NCBI GenBank assembly: GCA_946886405.1
Contig: CAMPIO010000021.1
Location: forward strand, 1-45,137
Direction: 5' to 3'
Source: an uncultured Pseudoxanthomonas sp.
GTDB lineage: Bacteria; Pseudomonadota; Gammaproteobacteria; Xanthomonadales; Xanthomonadaceae
DNA length: 45,137 bases
The position numbers were made by a program, and so were the translations under genes. A model generated the notes under the pieces. The model did no database searches and was not told the DNA's origin. It worked only from the letters and a program-made list of their open reading frames with translations. Below, one piece after another: positions 40,544 through 45,137 of the stretch (position 1 is its first letter; every line of letters begins with the position of its first letter).

Positions 40544-41101
40544 ATGAAGGCCCGACATTATCCCGGCTTGCCCACGCCCGCGCCACTTCGGCCGTGGGCC
40601 ACGGCGTTGCTCTGTGCCAGCTTGCTGGTACTGGCGGGCTGCGGCGGCTCCAAGCCGCAGGCGCACAAGCCCTCGCCCCCGCCCAGCCAGCGCGCGTGGC
40701 CGGTGGTGCAGGCCGACGATCCGGCGGCCGCCACCTCGGTGCTGATGCGCGCGATAGGACTGGTCGGCACGCCGTACCGCTACGGCGGGAATACGCCGGA
40801 ATCCGGCTTCGACTGCAGCGGCCTGGTGACCTACGTGTACCGGGACATGCTGGACCTGCGCCTGCCGCGCACCTCGCGCGAACTCGCACAGGTGCAGGGG
40901 CCCAAGGTCGAGCCGCGCCGCCTGGCACCGGCCGACCTGGTGTTCTTCGGCACCAAGGGCAACGTGACCCATGTGGGCATCTACGTGGGCGAAGGCCGGT
41001 TCGTGCATGCGCCGAGCACCGGGGGCACGGTCCGTCTGGACCACCTGGACGGCCCCTACTGGCGGGACCATTACAGCGGCGCGAAACGCGTCCTTCGTTA
41101 G
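40544..41101 (+). CDS. NlpC/P60 peptidase lipoprotein
   Basis: A 185-residue lipoprotein (lipobox LAGC, Cys33) with an NlpC/P60 domain at about 65-183. The catalytic Cys91 is in GFDCSGLVTYVY, His143 in VTHVGIYVG and the third polar residue is His155. It probably cleaves D-gamma-glutamyl-meso-diaminopimelate or related bonds in peptidoglycan. ATG at 40544 is the best start; ATG 40523 is also in frame but AAGG sits only 2 nt before it. A second NlpC/P60 gene starts 56 nt downstream. Confidence 0.93.
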   Translation: MKARHYPGLPTPAPLRPWATALLCASLLVLAGCGGSKPQAHKPSPPPSQRAWPVVQADDPAAATSVLMRAIGLVGTPYRYGGNTPESGFDCSGLVTYVYRDMLDLRLPRTSRELAQVQGPKVEPRRLAPADLVFFGTKGNVTHVGIYVGEGRFVHAPSTGGTVRLDHLDGPYWRDHYSGAKRVLR

Positions 41102-41157
41102 GATTCGGTCAAGTCTGTGACGCGCAACGCTCACACTTAACGAATAAATAACGATTT

Positions 41158-42003
41158 ATGAACCAAATCAGGCCGATCAGCCGGCATTATCGCCCCTGGC
41201 TTGTTAAACCCTTCCTGCGCGTGACGACCGACGACGACCTGCCAACAGGCCAGCCTGCCGCCACCCACCGCCCGCCGCGGAGGGTTTCCCGACTTCTTCT
41301 GGGCCTTGGCCTGTGCGCCATGGCATCCGTCGTGCAGGCACAGAGTGCGCCCGCCGATGTCGATGCAGCGTCAACTCCCGCGTCTCCGGAGGCCGTTGCA
41401 TCCACCCCGGCTCCGCCAAGCAAACCCGTCATCACCAGCGTGAAGGAAAAGGCGGCCGAAGCCGCCACCGCCACGCTTTCCGCGCTGCTCCCGCGTCTGG
41501 CCGCCAGCGACACGCTGCCGCTGGTTGATCGTTCCGCGATGGTGGCCGGCGACATCAGCAAGCTGCTGGCCGCCTATGACCTGAGCAAGGAAGGCGTGGT
41601 CGCACAGGAACAGCAGGGCGGCAAGGTGCAGGTGGTGCTGCAGCGCGCACTGGCCCTGATGGGTACGCCCTACCGTTGGGGTGGCACCTCGCCCGACAGC
41701 GGCTTCGACTGCAGTGGCCTGGTCGGTTACGTCTTCCGCACCGCGCTGGGCATCGAACTGCCGCGCGTCTCCCGCGACATGGCCTCCAAGGCCGACGCCG
41801 AACTGGTCGGCGCGCGCGAGGAACTCCGCCAGGGCGACCTGGTGTTCTTCGGCCTGAAGGGTCGCATCAACCACGTCGGCATCTATGTGGGCGAAGGCCG
41901 TTTCCTGCATTCGCCGAGCAGTGGCAAGGATGTGCGAGTGGACAGCCTGATCACCGGCTACTGGGCCAACCGCTACCTGAGTGGTCGCCGCGTCGCGATG
42001 TAA
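41158..42003 (+). CDS. NlpC/P60 peptidase, secreted
   Basis: A 281-residue protein. A polar 40-residue extension precedes a signal-like helix (VSRLLLGLGLCAMASVV, cleavage near QAQ at about 62), then a Ser/Ala/Pro linker, a helical segment and an NlpC/P60 domain at about 155-280. Catalytic Cys185 (GFDCSGLVGYVF), His239 (INHVGIYVG) and His251 are present. It is similar to the upstream peptidase over the catalytic domain. The ATG lies in an A+T-rich leader (AACGAATAAATAACGATTT) with no clear ribosome site, so translation start is less certain than usual; the long N-terminal region before the helix is odd. Confidence 0.9.
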   Translation: MNQIRPISRHYRPWLVKPFLRVTTDDDLPTGQPAATHRPPRRVSRLLLGLGLCAMASVVQAQSAPADVDAASTPASPEAVASTPAPPSKPVITSVKEKAAEAATATLSALLPRLAASDTLPLVDRSAMVAGDISKLLAAYDLSKEGVVAQEQQGGKVQVVLQRALALMGTPYRWGGTSPDSGFDCSGLVGYVFRTALGIELPRVSRDMASKADAELVGAREELRQGDLVFFGLKGRINHVGIYVGEGRFLHSPSSGKDVRVDSLITGYWANRYLSGRRVAM

Positions 42004-42032
42004 CGCGCACGACGACACGCCACACACCTGCA

Positions 42033-42055
42033 GAAGGCCGCCACGTGCGGCCTTC
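42033..42055 (+). terminator. Hairpin after the second NlpC/P60 gene
   Basis: GAAGGCCGC (42033-42041) and GCGGCCTTC (42047-42055) form a 9-bp stem with a 5-nt loop, 30 nt after the stop codon. The downstream ATGCTTTCC has only a weak U-tract. Confidence 0.55.
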
Positions 42056-42175
42056 ATGCTTTCCGGCCGCCGTGCGCTGCAACTTGCACCGGACGCCGCA
42101 TTGCGGCCATCCTCCCTTGGACGCGCCGTCCATCGCGCACCACCTGTCCGTTGCGCCGAAGGGGAGTCGTACGCG

Positions 42176-43051
42176 ATGCAGGCTTCATTGCTGACCAATC
42201 TGCTGCTGCCGCTGGCGCTGGGCATCATCATGCTCGGGCTGGGCCTGGGATTGACGCTGGACGATTTCCGCCGCGTCGCACGCTACCCGCGCGCCGTGCT
42301 GATCGGCCTCGCGCTGCAGACGCTGGTGTTGCCGTGGGTCGCGTTCGGCCTGGCGCTCGGCTTCGGCCTGCCGGCCGAGCTTGCCGTCGGCCTGATGTTG
42401 CTGGCCGCCTCGCCTGGCGGCGCCACCGCCAACATCTACAGCCACCTTGCCCGTGGCGATGTGGCCCTGAACATCACCCTGACCGCGATCAACAGCCTGC
42501 TATGCCTGCTGACATTGCCGGTGATCCTGAACCTGTCGCTGGAGTACTTCCTCGGCGCCGGCCAGTACGTACCGCCCCCGACCAAGAAAGTGGTCGAAGT
42601 CGCCGCGATCATCCTGCTGCCCGTGGCCATCGGCATGCTGCTGCGTGCGAAGGCCCCGGGCTTCGCAGCGCGCGCCGAGAAGCCGATCCGCCTGCTTTCC
42701 GTGCTGGTGCTGGCCCTGCTGGTGGTGGCCGCCGTGGCGCAGGAATGGAAAACGCTGACCACGTATTTCGCGATCGTCGGTCTGGCCTGCCTGCTGTTCA
42801 ACCTCGCCAGCATGGGTGCCGGCTACCTGGCCCCACTGGCGCTGCGGCTGCCGAAAAAGCAGGCGGTCGCGATCGCGATGGAGATCGGCATCCACAACGG
42901 CACGTTGGCCATCTTCATCGCACTCAACGTGCTGCAGAACCCGACCATCTCGGTGCCGGCCGCCGTCTACAGCCTGCTGATGTTCGTCACTGCGGCACTG
43001 TTCGCATGGTGGGTATCGCGTGGCAAGGACACGGTCGCCAGCGTGCGATGA
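42176..43051 (+). CDS. Bile acid:sodium symporter (BASS) family transporter
   Basis: A 291-residue membrane protein with about nine or ten helices. LGLGLGLTLDDFRRVARYPRAVLIGL (after an N-terminal helix) and LAASPGGATANIYSHLARGDVALNITLTAINS are the family motifs, with the SPGGxxSN-type sodium site modified to SPGGATAN, and a matching EIGIHNGTLAIFIAL in the C-terminal half. The substrate is unknown (relatives carry organic acids, pantoate or bile salts). AGGGGAG is 9 nt before ATG 42176. Confidence 0.92.
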   Translation: MQASLLTNLLLPLALGIIMLGLGLGLTLDDFRRVARYPRAVLIGLALQTLVLPWVAFGLALGFGLPAELAVGLMLLAASPGGATANIYSHLARGDVALNITLTAINSLLCLLTLPVILNLSLEYFLGAGQYVPPPTKKVVEVAAIILLPVAIGMLLRAKAPGFAARAEKPIRLLSVLVLALLVVAAVAQEWKTLTTYFAIVGLACLLFNLASMGAGYLAPLALRLPKKQAVAIAMEIGIHNGTLAIFIALNVLQNPTISVPAAVYSLLMFVTAALFAWWVSRGKDTVASVR

Positions 43052-43061
43052 GGGCTCCTGT

Positions 43062-43120
43062 GGGAACGACGTCAGTCGCGATGAAAGGGTTGGACGGCGA
43101 CCTTCGCGACTGACGCTCCC
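43062..43120. repeat. REP-type inverted repeat
   Basis: CGTCAGTCGCGA (43070-43081) is perfectly inverted as TCGCGACTGACG (43104-43115), with flanking GGGA (43062-43065) and TCCC (43117-43120). It lies between two convergent transporter genes and could serve as a bidirectional terminator. It is a variant of the repeat at 5951-6045. Confidence 0.8.
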
Positions 43121-43142
43121 GCAAGGCCATCAGCCAGCCGGA

Positions 43143-44420
43143 TCAGCCTGCGCGCGACCCGCCTTCGTCCAGACCCACGTTGGTCGACGCCGCTTCGTAG
43201 ACCTGGCGATCCAGCAAGCCTGTCTCCTTCGCCACCAGCACCGGCACCAGCATCTGCCCGGTGACGTTGGTCATCGTGCGCATCATGTCGAGGATGCGGT
43301 CGATCGCCACCAGCAGGCCGATGCCTTCCAGCGGCAGGCCCGCCGCACTCAGGACCAGCGTCACCATCACGGTTGCCGTGCCGGGCACGCCCGCCGTGCC
43401 GAAGCTGCCCAGCACCGAGGCGAGCAGGATGACGAAATACTGGTTCACCGACAGGTCGAGCCCGAAGTACTGCGCCACAAAGATCGAGGTGAGCGCCGGA
43501 TAGATCGCGCCACAACCGTCCATCTTGATGCTGGCGCCGAGCGGCACGGCGAACGCGGCGTAGTCCTTGTCCACGCCCAGATTGTGGGTGACGCTGCGCA
43601 GGGCCACCGGCATCGACGCGAAACTGGACGAACTGACGAATGCCACCTGCATGCCCGGCGCGGCGCCGCGGAAGAACTTCCACGGATTCAGGCCATGCGC
43701 CAGCAGCAGGCTGCCGTACACGACGACGATGTGCAGCGCGCATGCGACGTACAGCGCGCCGATGTAGCTGCCCAGCGGCAGCAGTTTCTCGAATCCGTAG
43801 GTGCCGACCAGCGAGCCGATCAGCCCGAACGTGCCGATCGGCGTCATTTCCAGCACGAAGCGCGTCACCTGCACCATCGTGTCGCTGGCCTCGCCCGCGA
43901 GCTTGCGCAGGCCCGCGCTGCGTTCGCCCAGCTTCACCAGCGCAAAGCCCAGCAGGCCGGCGAAGAAGATGACCTGCAGGATCTTGCCCTCGGTGAGCGC
44001 CTTGAACGGATTCGCCGGCACGATATCGAGCAGGACCTGCACCGGCGTGGGTACGTCGCGCACCTGGTAGTCGGGCGCCATCATCAGTCCGGTGATGCCT
44101 TTGCCCGGCTGCACGATCCAGCCCACCGCCAGCCCCACGCAGACCGCCATGGCGGCCGTGATGGCGAACCACAGGAAGGTGCGTCCGCCGAGCGCCGCGA
44201 CCGACTTCTGTCCGTGCAGACTGGACACGGCATTGATCACCGCGAAGAACACCAGCGGCACCGCGATCATCTTGATCAGCGTGACGTACAGATCGCCGAG
44301 CGGCTTGAGCCAGACACCTGCGGCCGGTCCCATCAGCCAACCCGCCACTGCGCCCAGCACGAAGCCGGCGCCCACGCGTTGCCAGAACGGAATCTTCAAC
44401 CAGGCCGAGACCAGCTTCAT
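43143..44420 (-). CDS. Dicarboxylate/amino acid:cation symporter (DAACS)
   Basis: A 425-residue transporter of the GltP/DctA family. Helix-rich throughout; FVSSSSFASMPVALRS is the serine-rich re-entrant loop, KMDGCGAIYPALTSIFVAQYF and GVPGTATVMVTLVLSAAGLP the second loop region, and IDRILDMMRTMTNVTGQ the cation/substrate helix. The Asp and Asn positions in these motifs match glutamate and dicarboxylate carriers; the exact substrate cannot be read. The start at 44420 has a weak ribosome site. It diverges from the phosphatase gene with about 140 nt between. Confidence 0.95.
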   Translation of the reverse strand: MKLVSAWLKIPFWQRVGAGFVLGAVAGWLMGPAAGVWLKPLGDLYVTLIKMIAVPLVFFAVINAVSSLHGQKSVAALGGRTFLWFAITAAMAVCVGLAVGWIVQPGKGITGLMMAPDYQVRDVPTPVQVLLDIVPANPFKALTEGKILQVIFFAGLLGFALVKLGERSAGLRKLAGEASDTMVQVTRFVLEMTPIGTFGLIGSLVGTYGFEKLLPLGSYIGALYVACALHIVVVYGSLLLAHGLNPWKFFRGAAPGMQVAFVSSSSFASMPVALRSVTHNLGVDKDYAAFAVPLGASIKMDGCGAIYPALTSIFVAQYFGLDLSVNQYFVILLASVLGSFGTAGVPGTATVMVTLVLSAAGLPLEGIGLLVAIDRILDMMRTMTNVTGQMLVPVLVAKETGLLDRQVYEAASTNVGLDEGGSRAG

Positions 44421-44559
44421 CCAGACGACTCACAGAAACGGACGCGACACCTTAGCCCAAGCCCCTCCCTGCGGCGAGCCTGCACGCGGAATGCCGGGTG
44501 TCATCAACAGGACACTGCGCGGACGTCATAATGACGCGTCCGTGCTCTCCTGGTTCGCC

Positions 44560-45137
44560 ATGCTCCTGCGCTCTTACGTGTCGCCGCTCGCCGGCATGAC
44601 CCTGCTCATCGTCCTGGCAGGCTGCGCCAGCACCTCGCCCACGCCCTCTTCCACCCTCCACGTCGACGTTCCCTCTGTCGCGCACCCGCAGGGCGAGACA
44701 CCGCAATGGTGGTATCGGAACGGCGCGGCGAAAGCCGCTGCCAACGGTGCAATGCGGGGCCGCGCGAAAAACGTCATCGTGTTCCTCGGTGATGGCATGA
44801 GCCTGACCACCGTGGCCGCCGCGCGCATCTTCGAAGGCCAGCGCAAGGGCACGCCGGGCGAAGAGAACCTGCTGAGCTGGGAACGCTTCCCGCACACCGC
44901 CTTCAGCAAGACCTACAACACCGATTCGCAGACGCCCGACTCGGCCGGCACGATGACCGCCGTCGCCACGGGTGTGAAATCGCACATGGGCGCGATCGGC
45001 GTGTCGGCCGGGCGCAAGGGCGAATGCACGCCCGACGGCAGCAAGGACCTGCTCAGCTGGCTGACGCTCGCCGACAGCGCGGGGCTGGCGACGGGCATCG
45101 TCACCACTGCGCGCATCACCCATGCGACCCCGGCGGC
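44560..45137 (+). CDS. Alkaline phosphatase family lipoprotein (partial)
   Basis: The first 192 codons of a gene that continues past the window. A signal with lipobox LAGC (Cys22) is followed by an alkaline phosphatase core: NVIVFLGDGMSLTTVAAAR has a metal-binding Asp, TPDSAGTMTAVATGVKS holds the nucleophile Ser after Asp, and VTTARITHATPAA matches the conserved metal-binding His region. It would be an outer- or inner-membrane-anchored phosphomonoesterase that recovers phosphate. The start at 44560 gives the expected signal length; ATG at residue 13 is an alternative. An imperfect palindrome GTCAT-a-ATGAC lies at 44525-44535. Confidence 0.93.
   Translation, partial: MLLRSYVSPLAGMTLLIVLAGCASTSPTPSSTLHVDVPSVAHPQGETPQWWYRNGAAKAAANGAMRGRAKNVIVFLGDGMSLTTVAAARIFEGQRKGTPGEENLLSWERFPHTAFSKTYNTDSQTPDSAGTMTAVATGVKSHMGAIGVSAGRKGECTPDGSKDLLSWLTLADSAGLATGIVTTARITHATPA

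Overview
This window is a high-GC (about two-thirds G+C), gene-dense stretch of chromosome from a gammaproteobacterium of the Xanthomonadaceae. A Pseudoxanthomonas, Stenotrophomonas or Xanthomonas relative fits best. The evidence is the gene orders miaA-hfq-hflX-hflK-hflC-purA, yhbY/rlmE-ftsH-folP and pyrG-kdsA-eno-ftsB-ispD-ispF-truD-surE-pcm-nlpD, together with two families of palindromic intergenic repeats common in this group (a GTAGGAGCGACGYAAGTCGCGACC type and a CCCTCATCCG...CCTTCTCCC type). I see no tRNA, rRNA, CRISPR array, prophage or recognisable transposase. The window is mostly core chromosome with small accessory insertions.

Layout. 198-967: two tandem paralogous small genes of unknown function. 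1215-8843 (minus): miaA, hfq, hflX, hflK, hflC, a DUF2065 membrane protein and purA, interrupted at 2757-3530 by a DUF559/Vsr-like endonuclease gene on the plus strand that is bracketed by two copies of a composite inverted-repeat module. 9082-12321: a hydrazine-synthase-alpha-like lipoprotein with one haem motif, tail-to-tail with a dihaem cytochrome c lipoprotein. 12380-16550 (minus): rlmE, ftsH, an exported unknown protein and folP; yhbY diverges from rlmE and is followed by a Mth938/NDUFAF3-like protein and an M15-type peptidase lipoprotein.

17958-29787 (minus): two long runs of tightly packed genes. Read in transcriptional order these are pyrG, kdsA, an unexpected small exported protein, eno, ftsB, ispD, ispF and truD; then, after two small genes, surE, pcm, an ExoD-family membrane protein, nlpD and an endonuclease/exonuclease/phosphatase-fold lipoprotein. 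They serve CTP, KDO, glycolysis, cell division, isoprenoid, pseudouridine, stationary-phase repair and cell-wall functions. 29929-34185: an 82-residue exported K/E-rich protein, a 237-residue exported unknown, parE and a YbdK-type glutamate-cysteine ligase. 34195-39870 (minus): EamA transporter, N-formylglutamate deformylase, glutathione reductase, a DadA-like FAD oxidoreductase and a DUF418 membrane protein. 39981-45137: slyD, two NlpC/P60 peptidases, a bile-acid/sodium-symporter-family transporter, a dicarboxylate/amino-acid:cation symporter, and the 5' part of an alkaline phosphatase lipoprotein that runs off the window end.

Many minus-strand neighbours share stop-start overlaps (ATGA, GTGA, TTGA, TGATG), so these blocks are probably translationally coupled operons. 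The items most worth a second look are the repeat-bracketed DUF559 gene whose tail is encoded by the repeat, the HzsA-like/cytochrome lipoprotein pair, the coupled orphan gene between kdsA and eno, and RNA-structure candidates in the purA and hflX leaders and upstream of hfq.
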